This document shows, in pieces, positions 1-8,072 of a stretch of 43,113 nt of DNA. This DNA comes from an uncultured Bdellovibrionales bacterium (GTDB lineage: Bacteria > Bdellovibrionota > Bdellovibrionia > Bdellovibrionales > Bdellovibrionaceae). The DNA is taken from positions 1-43,113 of the forward strand of contig CAIYID010000066.1 of the NCBI GenBank assembly GCA_903926205.1. The letters are read 5' to 3'. The notes under the pieces are model-generated. The model ran no database searches and was not told the origin of the DNA. It saw only the letters and a list, made by a program, of their open reading frames with translations. Within the stretch, counting starts at the first letter, position 1, and each line of letters starts with the position of its first letter. A program made the translations under genes and the position numbers.

Positions 1-194
1 ATTACTTCAACCGAAGAAGCAGGAATCAGATTCTTGTATTCGGTCGAACTTGTTGAGTTTTTCTCGTGGAACTTATTAATAAGCCGAAGCCCAAATCCAA
101 ACAACTCGTATGAAACTGTAGCCTCACGGGGGCGGTTCAGTAGGCTCAAAATCATCACCACGATAGGGGGCCAGTTTTTAGGTCTTTCACGCAA
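1..194 (-). CDS. Possible partial ORF at left edge, unrecognised
   Basis: A minus-strand frame is open from the stop triplet at 198-200 down to the left edge of the window. An ATG lies at 155-153 and a TTG at 194-192. About 50 to 64 residues are visible, including the stretches PIVVMILSLLNRP and SYELFGFGLRLI. The composition looks protein-like but I recognise no family and see no convincing ribosome binding site. It would be divergent from the phosphoenolpyruvate mutase gene that follows. It could equally be a chance frame in a long leader. Confidence 0.3.
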   Translation of the reverse strand, partial: MRERPKNWPPIVVMILSLLNRPREATVSYELFGFGLRLINKFHEKNSTSSTEYKNLIPASSVEV

Positions 195-260
195 GTTCTA
201 GTCCAAAATAGATTCTTCTTCCAGATTGAACTCAAGATAATTAAAAAATCAGATTTTGCA

Positions 261-1244
261 ATGAGCCAAAATCAATTCTTCGACCCTTTGACTCCGACCC
301 AAAAATCCTATCATAATTACGCAATGTTTAACCAATCGATTCTACCTGAATTACGACGCCCACAAATTAAGAAACTCTTGTCACAAAAAAGTTTTATTCG
401 CTTACTCGAAGCCCACAATGGCCTGAGTGGAAAAATTGTTGACCGAGCGTCCGCGTCCGACCTTCATGGTGAGCCTCAGGAATTTCATGGGATTTGGGCC
501 AGTGGTTTAACAGAAAGTGCCTCTCTTGGGCTTCCTGATGTTGAGCTCTTTGGCTTACAGTCACGCTTGAACATTGTCAGACAAATGCTTGTAACCACAA
601 AAAAACCCATTGTTGTTGACGGAGACACTGGCGGCAGTCGCGATCACTTTCTTTATATGCTCGAAATGCTCAACCGCGAAGGCGTTTCCGCCTTGATCAT
701 TGAAGACAAAGTCTTCCCCAAAAACAATAGTTTAGATTTAAGAAAAACCCAGGTTCTTGAGAACATCGAAACCTTCGCCAACAAAATCAAAATAGGCAAG
801 GAGCACTTGGGGTCAGAGGCTTGCCTTATCTTTGCTCGCACCGAAGCTTTGATCGCAGACTGTGGCATGGACGAAGCTCTACAAAGAGCGGAAGCTTTTG
901 TCAAAGCCGGGGCCGATGGTATCGTCATTCACTCAAGAAAAAAAGACCCTGCTGAAATTTTAGAATTTGCAAAATTCTATCATCAACGATTGCAAAAACT
1001 GGCAAAGCCCTTGATTGCGATTCCGACAACTTACAATCAAATCACGGAAAAAGAACTTCAAACTGCGGGTTTTCAAATGGTCATCCATGCCAATCACCTG
1101 CTGCGAAGTGCTCTTAAATCCATGCAAGAGGTTGCCGAAAAAATCTTAATTCATGGGCGTAGCTTCGAGTCCGAGAAAGACTGTGCGACCATGGCCGATC
1201 TTTTTAATTTGGTCGATGGCCACCCCTCTTCACTCTCCTCTTGA
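261..1244 (+). CDS. pepM: Phosphoenolpyruvate mutase (isocitrate lyase/PEP mutase superfamily)
   Basis: PEP mutase rearranges phosphoenolpyruvate to phosphonopyruvate, the C-P bond-forming first step of nearly all known phosphonate biosynthesis; it is a cytosolic Mg-dependent TIM-barrel enzyme. The protein has the family landmarks in order: EAHNGLSGKIV near residue 50, GIWASGL near 77, the metal-binding DGDTGG at 120-125, the diagnostic EDKVFPKNNS at 148-157, and an ART motif with Arg193. The EDK..PK.NS signature separates PEP mutases from isocitrate lyases and most carboxyphosphonoenolpyruvate relatives. Length (327 aa) is slightly above normal because of about 30 extra N-terminal residues; no strong ribosome binding site precedes the ATG, and Met22 is an alternative start. 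It is first in a plus-strand series with an RND exporter and a serine-palmitoyltransferase-like gene. The usual partner, phosphonopyruvate decarboxylase, is not in the window. Family call firm; product inferred. Confidence 0.85.
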   Translation: MSQNQFFDPLTPTQKSYHNYAMFNQSILPELRRPQIKKLLSQKSFIRLLEAHNGLSGKIVDRASASDLHGEPQEFHGIWASGLTESASLGLPDVELFGLQSRLNIVRQMLVTTKKPIVVDGDTGGSRDHFLYMLEMLNREGVSALIIEDKVFPKNNSLDLRKTQVLENIETFANKIKIGKEHLGSEACLIFARTEALIADCGMDEALQRAEAFVKAGADGIVIHSRKKDPAEILEFAKFYHQRLQKLAKPLIAIPTTYNQITEKELQTAGFQMVIHANHLLRSALKSMQEVAEKILIHGRSFESEKDCATMADLFNLVDGHPSSLSS

Positions 1245-1287
1245 GAAAATTGGAAGGTTTTTGTTATGAACTCAAGCCAAAAACCCC

Positions 1288-3510
1288 ATGTTAGAAAAGT
1301 CTAAATATTTTTGCCGCAAGGCACTTCATCAACTGAGCATCGCTCTTTTAAGAAGCCATCGCTTCTCTTGGCGCCAGCCAAAAACAGTGCTTTTTGTTTT
1401 TTTTCTTTTATTAGTATTGATTTTTCCTTTGGCTGGTCAATTACGTTTCTTGGTCTCAGCAGAAGATTTATTAGACCCTTCCTCTATTAGTCGTGTGCAT
1501 CTCGAGCAACTCAGAGCCGACTTCGAAGCTGGAGAATCCGTTTATGCGGTCTTCAAACCAAAATCAACTTGGACCCCCAAAGCTTTTTGTGACGTCCGCC
1601 ATTGGATCAGCGCTCAAGCGCTCGATAATGATGATCTCTTAAATATTCGTTCCCCCGTTGAGATCAGAAAAGCCCAGCTTTCCACAAGCGCTGAGGGCTA
1701 TCTTCAGAGACAATTCCCCCCCCTCTTGGATTTGGATTGTAACAAAATAAATATTCAAAGTTTGGCGAGCTCCCCTTGGGGTTCGTTTTTTACGTCGCAA
1801 GCCGGAGATGATTTGGGAATTGATCTTTTTTTCCCAAAAGACCATTCGAACAAATTTCAATCAGGCTTCGATCCTGAACGTATCCAAAAAATAATGACTT
1901 CGATTTCCACTAGCTTTCCTGAAAAACAGAACTCTTGGGAAATTCACTGGGGCGGTCTTGCTTATTTCCAAGACTATGTCTTTAAAGCCCTCCAAATAAA
2001 AAACCTTTTGAATCTCGTTTTAATTCTGGGATTTTTATTTTTCTTTCGTTTGATTCTTGGCTCTTGGCGATCGGGGTTCATTTACGTTGGAACAGTTGTT
2101 TTTACTTGTGGGTTGGTTTTTGGCCTGATGGCCTCCCAAGGGCATTCCATGGATGTGTTAAGCAGCAGCATCATGCCGATGATTTTGGTCGCTGCGCTCG
2201 AGGATTTTCTGTTTCTCTGTTTGCAACTTTATAATGACCCACGACGAATTCGTCAACATTTTCGAAAGCTCGTTGTTCCGAGTTTTTTCACTTCGGCCTC
2301 CACCGCGATAGGTTTCGGTTCCCTTTGTGTCTCAGGCCTTCAAGGAGTCGATCGCTTTGGGCTGTGGGCCGCAGTGGCCTCCCTCATTGAATGGATCATC
2401 GTTTTTTTGCTACTTCCTGCTTTTATTAAACTCTTTCCCAAAAAAATGCATTGGGTGAATTCGCAGAAAATTATTTTTTCAATCTTTGAGAAAAAATGGT
2501 TCTCTTGGCAACCAGGAAAAAAACTCACTCTCATTTTTTTATTACTCATGGGTATTGCGCCATTGACAGCTATCGGTTTAAAAGTGGTGGACTCCCCCAA
2601 TTGGACTTTTTCAAATTCTCACCCTTACAACCTCGACCTGAGTTATTTAAAAAAATCCCGTGGCTGGGAGGGACAACTCGATTTAGTCTTTACGGACTCT
2701 CTGTCAGAGAAAAAGAATCAAAATATTTTACAGAAACTTTCTTTGTCACCTCATGTTCAAAGTATTTTAAACCCTTACGACATCAGATCTTATGTGATTC
2801 AAGATCTGCCAGAATTTGCGAAAACTTCCGTTCAGCGAGATTTTGAATCCTCACGCACTTATGAACAATTTTTTTCTCACCAGCGGTCTGCACGAGCCCA
2901 GATTTTTTTAAAATCGACGTCAACAGAGGCGCTTCGTCCACTCTTTACACAAATTCAACAACTCTGCGCTAATAAAGACTGCTACCCTGCTGGTGAAATT
3001 GAATCTTTTTTTGAGATGAATGAAAAAGTATTAAATATTTTACTTGAAAGTTTAGTGGTAAGTGTCGGTTTCATTTTAGCAATTTTGCTCTTTCTGACTT
3101 TAGCAAAATCAAATTTGAAAGGATTTCTTTTTTTAGCTATCTCTTCACTTTGGGGACCCTTTTTGATGATTCTGGTTATGGCCGCAGCACATATTCCCGT
3201 GACCTATGTCACTTGCATTTTTGCTTCGGTTTTAGTGGGACTCACTGGAGATAATGCGATTCAATTTTTATTTGCATCGCGACATGCCGCTTTCAGAAAA
3301 GGCATTCACAAATTAGGCGGAAGTTCCATCACACTGGCTTTGGCGATGTCTGGCTCTTGCTTGCTTTTCTTCTTATCACCATTTGAATCTGAAAAAAATC
3401 TTGGTTGGTTGTTTTCCATTGGTTTTATTCTCTGTGCCGTCGGTGATATTTGGCTTCTGCAAGGCTTAGAAAGTCTTTGGCCTACAACCAAACTCACAAA
3501 AAAATCATAA
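1288..3510 (+). CDS. RND/MMPL-family exporter
   Basis: A 740-residue inner-membrane protein with the two-fold RND/MMPL plan: a first transmembrane helix at about residues 30-50, a large periplasmic loop, a five-helix bundle at about 240-410, then a second helix, loop and helix bundle (about 435 and 600-735). The family-typical helix-4 region is present as VAALEDFLFL and its second-half equivalent as VGLTGDNAIQFL, both with acidic residues of the kind used for proton relay. The single-chain, 12-helix architecture matches predicted exporters for lipids such as hopanoids and mycolates rather than tripartite drug pumps. An in-frame stop at 1267 fixes the ATG at 1288. The gene starts 43 bp after the PEP mutase gene and precedes the SPT-like gene. 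From context I infer export or inter-membrane transfer of the lipid made here; the substrate cannot be read from sequence. Confidence 0.8.
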   Translation: MLEKSKYFCRKALHQLSIALLRSHRFSWRQPKTVLFVFFLLLVLIFPLAGQLRFLVSAEDLLDPSSISRVHLEQLRADFEAGESVYAVFKPKSTWTPKAFCDVRHWISAQALDNDDLLNIRSPVEIRKAQLSTSAEGYLQRQFPPLLDLDCNKINIQSLASSPWGSFFTSQAGDDLGIDLFFPKDHSNKFQSGFDPERIQKIMTSISTSFPEKQNSWEIHWGGLAYFQDYVFKALQIKNLLNLVLILGFLFFFRLILGSWRSGFIYVGTVVFTCGLVFGLMASQGHSMDVLSSSIMPMILVAALEDFLFLCLQLYNDPRRIRQHFRKLVVPSFFTSASTAIGFGSLCVSGLQGVDRFGLWAAVASLIEWIIVFLLLPAFIKLFPKKMHWVNSQKIIFSIFEKKWFSWQPGKKLTLIFLLLMGIAPLTAIGLKVVDSPNWTFSNSHPYNLDLSYLKKSRGWEGQLDLVFTDSLSEKKNQNILQKLSLSPHVQSILNPYDIRSYVIQDLPEFAKTSVQRDFESSRTYEQFFSHQRSARAQIFLKSTSTEALRPLFTQIQQLCANKDCYPAGEIESFFEMNEKVLNILLESLVVSVGFILAILLFLTLAKSNLKGFLFLAISSLWGPFLMILVMAAAHIPVTYVTCIFASVLVGLTGDNAIQFLFASRHAAFRKGIHKLGGSSITLALAMSGSCLLFFLSPFESEKNLGWLFSIGFILCAVGDIWLLQGLESLWPTTKLTKKS

Positions 3511-3578
3511 GTCAATCGACTCAGAAAACGACAGACAAATAACTTGCGGAGGAAGGCTTCCTTTGCCAGAATTAGCCA

Positions 3579-4928
3579 ATGGACGACATACTAAAACAAC
3601 TTGATCAGATAGCTTCAAACAACCCCGAACAAAACGATCCGAAACGAAATGATCCTTTGCTGGATGGTGAGGTTGACCTTCCCAGTTTTAGTTCTGTTTT
3701 TACCTCTGATGTGGATCACAATGTGCAAATTTTTTCACATGTTTTTGAAGCTTTGAAAAGTCAAGGTTTACTTCTTTACCATCGACCAATTTTGAGCCCC
3801 ATTGATCGTCAGGTCACGGTCTGGGATGAACTCACAAAATCAAAAAAAGAAATGCTGATGTTTGGTTCTAACAGTTACCTCGGTATGGCCAATGATCCTT
3901 ACGTAAAAGAAAAAGTTCGTGAAGCTCTCGATCAACATGGCGTGGGCATGGGTGGCCCCATGCTTTTAAATGGAACTTCAAACCTTCATCGACTTGCCGA
4001 GGAAAGACTTGCCGCTTTTAAGGGAAAAGAAGATTGCATCTTAATTCCCACTGGCTATATGACAAATCTTTCTTGGATCACCACCTTGATGGCGGATGAT
4101 TCTATTCTTCTTTACGATGAAGTTTCTCATGCTTCGGTGGCGGATGGAATTCGTTTAGGAAAGAAAAAAGCTTTTCGTTTTAATCACAACGATGTTGCGG
4201 ATCTTGAAAAACAATTACAAAAACATCGCGAAAAAAATAAAGAACGAACAATTTTTGTCACCGTTCAAGGCGTTTACTCCATGAACGGAGAACTCGCTCC
4301 AATTCCTGAAATTTTGACCGCTTGTGAAAAGTATGGAGCAAAATTGGTCATCGACGATGCTCATGGCACTGGAACAATGGGAAAAGGCCACGGCACGGCC
4401 GAACATTTTGGCGTGAGTAAAAGATTGCAATACTCCATGGGTACCCTTTCAAAAGCTTTTTCCGTCACCGGTGGTTTTTTTGCGGGTGATCGTGCGACGA
4501 TTAACTTTTTACGATTTTTTTCTCGCCCTTATTTCTTTTCAGCTTCAATTTCTCCTTTGATTGCGGCCACTATTTTGGCAGTTCTAGATCTTATCGAAAG
4601 AGAACCTGAACGTATCATTCGACTCCATCAAAATGCTGATAGACTGAGAAAAAATTTAAAAGCAGCTGGAATTAATTTTTTACCGACAGAAACCGCCATT
4701 ATACCGATTTTCCCGCCCCACTTTGACTGCTTCCGCGAAATGGCCTCTGCAATTCATCAGCGAGGGCTTTTTGTGAACTCCATCGAAGCTCCAGGTGTCC
4801 CTCGAGGACGAGAGCGTTTTCGCGTGACAGTGATGAGTACTCACACTGAGCAAGACATTGACCGAGCCTCAGAGATTTTTGCTGAGGTGTTTAGTCAATT
4901 CAAACCTCGCACTGAAACAAAATCATGA
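3579..4928 (+). CDS. spt: Serine palmitoyltransferase-like alpha-oxoamine synthase (PLP)
   Basis: Alpha-oxoamine synthases condense an amino acid with an acyl-CoA or acyl-ACP with loss of CO2; serine palmitoyltransferase makes 3-ketosphinganine. The 449 aa sequence has the fold-type I signature: FGSNSYLG at 95-102, the PLP-stacking His184 in DEVSHAS, DDAHGTG at 259-265, and GTLSKAF with the Schiff-base Lys292, followed by TGGFFAGD and a SASISP segment. The F.SRPYFFSAS block is closer to SPT and its relatives than to BioF or Kbl, but assignment among oxoamine synthases is by eye. It is longer than typical bacterial SPTs (about 400 aa) because of an acidic N-terminal extension of about 50 residues; an in-frame stop just upstream (3573-3575) fixes the ATG. 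Its ATGA overlap with the next gene indicates translational coupling with the kinase and lipid-kinase genes. Confidence 0.8.
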   Translation: MDDILKQLDQIASNNPEQNDPKRNDPLLDGEVDLPSFSSVFTSDVDHNVQIFSHVFEALKSQGLLLYHRPILSPIDRQVTVWDELTKSKKEMLMFGSNSYLGMANDPYVKEKVREALDQHGVGMGGPMLLNGTSNLHRLAEERLAAFKGKEDCILIPTGYMTNLSWITTLMADDSILLYDEVSHASVADGIRLGKKKAFRFNHNDVADLEKQLQKHREKNKERTIFVTVQGVYSMNGELAPIPEILTACEKYGAKLVIDDAHGTGTMGKGHGTAEHFGVSKRLQYSMGTLSKAFSVTGGFFAGDRATINFLRFFSRPYFFSASISPLIAATILAVLDLIEREPERIIRLHQNADRLRKNLKAAGINFLPTETAIIPIFPPHFDCFREMASAIHQRGLFVNSIEAPGVPRGRERFRVTVMSTHTEQDIDRASEIFAEVFSQFKPRTETKS

Positions 4929-5530
4929 TTTCAATTGCCGTGACCGGGCTTGATGGTTCGGGAAAAAGCACACAAGTTGAAAAACTAAAAAACTTTCTTG
5001 TTAAAAAAAATAAGAGCGTTGTTGTGGCTTCAATTTGGGATAGCCTAACCCCCTTACTGAACACACAATTAACTCGGCAAGGTCTTGCGAATTATTTAAA
5101 AACTCTGACTCCTGACGGACGGGCCTCTTTTATGATGTCTTGCTTGCTCGATGCAAAAAAAAGATCAGAACAAACTCCAGCGGACTATCTTTTATGGAAC
5201 TCTCATATTTACAAATACTGGGCCACTGAGCTCTGTCTTGGCGCGAACCCAGATGTTTTTAATTTTTATGTTGAAAAAATAAAAGCTCCCGATTTTTGCA
5301 TCTCCCTAGACCTCGAACCCGAACTAGCCTTTGAAAGAAAATCACTCGATCGCGTGAGCTCCTATGAATGTGGGCTAAAAGAGATATCGAAAGAAAATTT
5401 TATCACTTTTCAAAAACAAGCTCAGGGAATTTTTAAAAAATTAATTCCAGCCAAAACCTTAGGCCTTGAGGCGAATCAACCAGAAGAAATTATTTTCAGG
5501 CAAATAGCTAAGCACGCTGGGATTTTATGA
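4925..5530 (+). CDS. Thymidylate kinase-like P-loop NTPase (first of two)
   Basis: The N-terminus MISIAVTGLDGSGKST is a Walker A motif (G8 to S15) in the context typical of thymidylate and deoxynucleoside kinases, and the 201 aa length suits that family. The DR of the LDRVSSYE segment (about residues 140-147) may correspond to the kinase DR.. motif, but the rest is divergent and I do not think it is the housekeeping Tmk. It overlaps the SPT-like gene by ATGA and the lipid-kinase gene by ATGA, so it belongs to the same translationally coupled operon. A role in phosphorylating a small intermediate or head-group precursor is inference only. Another protein of the same type lies in the facing operon at 7254-8072. 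Confidence 0.7.
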   Translation: MISIAVTGLDGSGKSTQVEKLKNFLVKKNKSVVVASIWDSLTPLLNTQLTRQGLANYLKTLTPDGRASFMMSCLLDAKKRSEQTPADYLLWNSHIYKYWATELCLGANPDVFNFYVEKIKAPDFCISLDLEPELAFERKSLDRVSSYECGLKEISKENFITFQKQAQGIFKKLIPAKTLGLEANQPEEIIFRQIAKHAGIL

Positions 5531-6474
5531 AAATTCTTATTAATAGGATGGCCTTTGGCGGCAATGCCCTTAAGAAAATTCAAGCCCTGCAAAATCTTTT
5601 AAAAGACGTTAAAGCTGAAATTCTCCCGACTTCGCCCCTCGTCATGAATGCTCAAATTGAAGGTTTCTCTGAAAAAGAAAATTCGATCAATTTAGCCGGC
5701 GGAGATGGCACTTTTCATTGCTCCATCAATTTTTTATTAAATCGCTGGCCAGAATTTTTTTCAAAAAATACCTTAGGCCTTGTCGGGGTAGGTAGTAGCA
5801 ATAGCTTATTAAAATCACTTCAAAGCCCGTCAAAAAAATCCCCTCTTTTTTTTCTGAATCATCAAGCTCCTGTGGAAATCGACTTGGGTGAGATTAAAAT
5901 AGACCATAAATTAATATATTTTTTAGCCAATGGCTCAGTGGGGCTTCTGGCTCTTGGAAATTTCTTATTTAATCAACCTTCAAAACTTGTTGGTTGGTCA
6001 AAAAAAATCAGCACCGAGCTTGCTAATTTTCTGGTTTTTTTGCAGTTACTCAAAAACTACCATCCGATGACCTTGGTGATTAAAACCAAAGACTTAAGAT
6101 CAGATCAAAACAAAGATAAAAATCCAGAAATAAAAAGGGAAGGAAAGTTTTTAAATATTCAATTTTTAAAAGCGCAGTTTTACACCGGAGGCTACTCTTT
6201 TCCCTCTGACAACACAATGGACAGTGGTTTTTTTGACCTTCATCTTTTTCGCTACCATTCCAAATGGCAAACCTTAAAGACTTTTGTTTTGCTCAGTCTT
6301 AATCGAACCGAGCAAATCCCGGATCACGAAGTTCTTCGTGTCCGCGATTTAGAAATCTCAGGAGCGCAGCCTTTTTTACTCGAAGTCGACGGTGAAATTT
6401 ATGAAAGTTCTCATTTTAAAATCACCTGCCATCAAAAGAAAATCAAGGTCGCCGGTTGGGGTTTACCGAGTTAA
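5527..6474 (+). CDS. Diacylglycerol/sphingosine kinase-family lipid kinase
   Basis: The protein carries the catalytic-domain hallmark GGDGTFH at 58-64, preceded by the SINLA beta strand, and GVGSSNSLL near residue 95, which stands where the GTGN.... motif of the family lies. A C-terminal EVDGE element near residue 290 is typical of the YegS/DgkB/ceramide-kinase fold. Length (315 aa) is normal for bacterial lipid kinases. These soluble, membrane-associated enzymes phosphorylate the primary hydroxyl of diacylglycerol, sphingoid bases or ceramide using ATP. Co-transcription with an SPT-like gene favours a sphingoid base or ceramide as substrate, parallel to the ceramide kinase known in Caulobacter; that is inference. 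The stop codon region overlaps the convergent SDR gene by 12 bp. Confidence 0.8.
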   Translation: MKILINRMAFGGNALKKIQALQNLLKDVKAEILPTSPLVMNAQIEGFSEKENSINLAGGDGTFHCSINFLLNRWPEFFSKNTLGLVGVGSSNSLLKSLQSPSKKSPLFFLNHQAPVEIDLGEIKIDHKLIYFLANGSVGLLALGNFLFNQPSKLVGWSKKISTELANFLVFLQLLKNYHPMTLVIKTKDLRSDQNKDKNPEIKREGKFLNIQFLKAQFYTGGYSFPSDNTMDSGFFDLHLFRYHSKWQTLKTFVLLSLNRTEQIPDHEVLRVRDLEISGAQPFLLEVDGEIYESSHFKITCHQKKIKVAGWGLPS

Positions 6475-7257
6475 AGAGTTCCCTTTTTTATGAGCCTCAG
6501 CCGAGATCTTTGTAAAAAGAGGATCAAAAATAAACTCTGGGAGGGCTCGAACACATTTCATCAAAAATAGTAAAGACCAAGGAAAAGCAATTTCACCTTT
6601 CCCCTTTTCGATTTGTTTTACGATGTACTTAGCCGCCTTTTCAGCGGACCAAACATTGGGCATCGCATAGTCGAATTTTCGGGCCATTGGAGTATCCACA
6701 AAGGCTGGTAAAATTGTCGAAACCTGCACGCCCTGCCGTTGAAGATCGATTCGCAAAGACTCAAGACAATTGCTTAAAGCGGCCTTCGAAGCTCCATAAA
6801 AAGCACCTTGAGGAAGTCCTCGATAACTCGCCAGCGCGGAAACGGCGGCAATGATTCCCTGATTTCTTTTTTGCATTTCTGGCAGCGCCGCCAGGATCCA
6901 ATGAAGACAACCAAAGTAATTGGTCTCCATCATCGCTCGGGCAAATTGGAAATTCAATTTTTCAACGTTCGTCAACTCTGCAAATCCGGCTGAAAGAAAA
7001 AGCATATCGCAAGAATGAAATTTTTCTTTGAACAATTGAAATGATTCTTCCACTGCGACGGGATCTTGAACATCAGTGACACTCCACTCACAAACTGAAC
7101 CGTTTTTGCGAACAAGCGCGGCAACTTCTTCAAGAGCTTCTTGGTTACGACCCACCAACCAAAGTCGATTAGAGAATTTTGATAATTGCAAGGCCACGGC
7201 TCGGCCAATACCACTCGAAGCCCCAGAAATAATGACTGACTTGTTTTCTATTTTCAT
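6463..7257 (-). CDS. Short-chain dehydrogenase, possible 3-ketosphinganine reductase
   Basis: A classical SDR of 264 aa: cofactor motif GASSGIG at 12-18 and the catalytic tetrad Asn113 (ETNYFG), Ser140, Tyr154 and Lys158 (YGASK). VGRN after beta-2 with a basic residue suggests NADP(H). The C-terminal part (FPWSLLFLMKCVRALPEF) is hydrophobic and resembles the membrane-associating tail of 3-ketodihydrosphingosine reductases and related DltE-like SDRs. Its start overlaps the stop of the upstream P-loop gene by ATGA, so it is the last gene of a four-gene minus-strand operon that converges on the SPT/lipid-kinase operon. Reduction of the 3-keto group made by the SPT-like enzyme is the obvious hypothesis, but SDR substrates are hard to assign from sequence. 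Confidence 0.75.
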   Translation of the reverse strand: MKIENKSVIISGASSGIGRAVALQLSKFSNRLWLVGRNQEALEEVAALVRKNGSVCEWSVTDVQDPVAVEESFQLFKEKFHSCDMLFLSAGFAELTNVEKLNFQFARAMMETNYFGCLHWILAALPEMQKRNQGIIAAVSALASYRGLPQGAFYGASKAALSNCLESLRIDLQRQGVQVSTILPAFVDTPMARKFDYAMPNVWSAEKAAKYIVKQIEKGKGEIAFPWSLLFLMKCVRALPEFIFDPLFTKISAEAHKKGNSLTR

Positions 7258-8072
7258 ATGAACTCCTCAAACAGAATTTTTTTTGCTAAGTTTTCAGAGC
7301 TAACGTCATCAGTTTTTACCACACGAACCGTGGCCAAGTGATTTTCCGTGAGCCAAAGTCCGGTTTGTAAAAAGCTCTCTTGCAGTTTCAAAAGACCTTT
7401 ACCTTGCTCATGCCATTCTCTCTTTTTTCCAATTTGTTCTTTTTCACGCAGAGCGATTCGCTTTTCAAGAGTTGAAAACTCAGCTGTAAGAATAATAATT
7501 CGCTCTGGAAGAGCACACTGATAAAAATCAGACCAAGCCTTTGTTAAACTCATTTGATCCAACTGAGTTAATTGATAAATCCAGTTGGTGAGCACCTGCC
7601 AAGGGTCTTCATCTGAAGGCCCTTTTATTCGGCTAGCGATCTTAATCATCCAATTTTGCAATTCTTGATACTCGAGCGGAGCTAACCACTGTTCCCATGG
7701 AATTTTTTTTGTTCCAATGCCCGCAATGGTTTCTCGATACACCGGAAAAAACGCAAGGGCATCAACGATGCAATGGCGTTCACTCACTAAGAATTTTGGC
7801 TGATATTTTTTTGCAAAAAAGCCTTCATATTCGGAGTATAGAGTCATTCCTATCAACAGAGCCAAAGCCTTCAAAGATCGCAATTCTTTTTCATTGGCGA
7901 TCAAATTTATTTTTTCTATCACTCTTGAAAGTGAATTCAAAGGATGAGGTTCCGTTTTATGAAAGTGAGGAGAAAAAAAGACCTTCACTTGAGAAGCCTT
8001 CAGCTCAATCAAATTTTTTAGAAGGCTGGTTTTTCCTGTTGCATCCGCACCGGTGATTGAAATTCTTTTCAT
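7254..8072 (-). CDS. Thymidylate kinase-like P-loop protein (second of two)
   Basis: A Walker A motif, TGADATGKT (residues 7-15), starts a 272 aa protein with the deoxynucleoside/thymidylate-kinase look. The segment VSERHCIVDALAFFP (about residues 95-110) matches the ER/DR substrate-binding element that precedes the lid region in these kinases. It is longer than typical thymidylate kinases (about 210 aa). It overlaps the gene before it (ATGA, 8069-8072) and the SDR after it (ATGA, 7254-7257). It is only distantly similar to the 4925-5530 protein, so the pair probably acts on different substrates. The substrate is unknown. Confidence 0.65.
   Translation of the reverse strand: MKRISITGADATGKTSLLKNLIELKASQVKVFFSPHFHKTEPHPLNSLSRVIEKINLIANEKELRSLKALALLIGMTLYSEYEGFFAKKYQPKFLVSERHCIVDALAFFPVYRETIAGIGTKKIPWEQWLAPLEYQELQNWMIKIASRIKGPSDEDPWQVLTNWIYQLTQLDQMSLTKAWSDFYQCALPERIIILTAEFSTLEKRIALREKEQIGKKREWHEQGKGLLKLQESFLQTGLWLTENHLATVRVVKTDDVSSENLAKKILFEEFI

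Noticed and set aside
2496-2846. 116-codon plus-strand frame inside the exporter gene
   Set aside because: Lies wholly within the RND/MMPL coding sequence, whose membrane helices and family motifs make that frame the real one.
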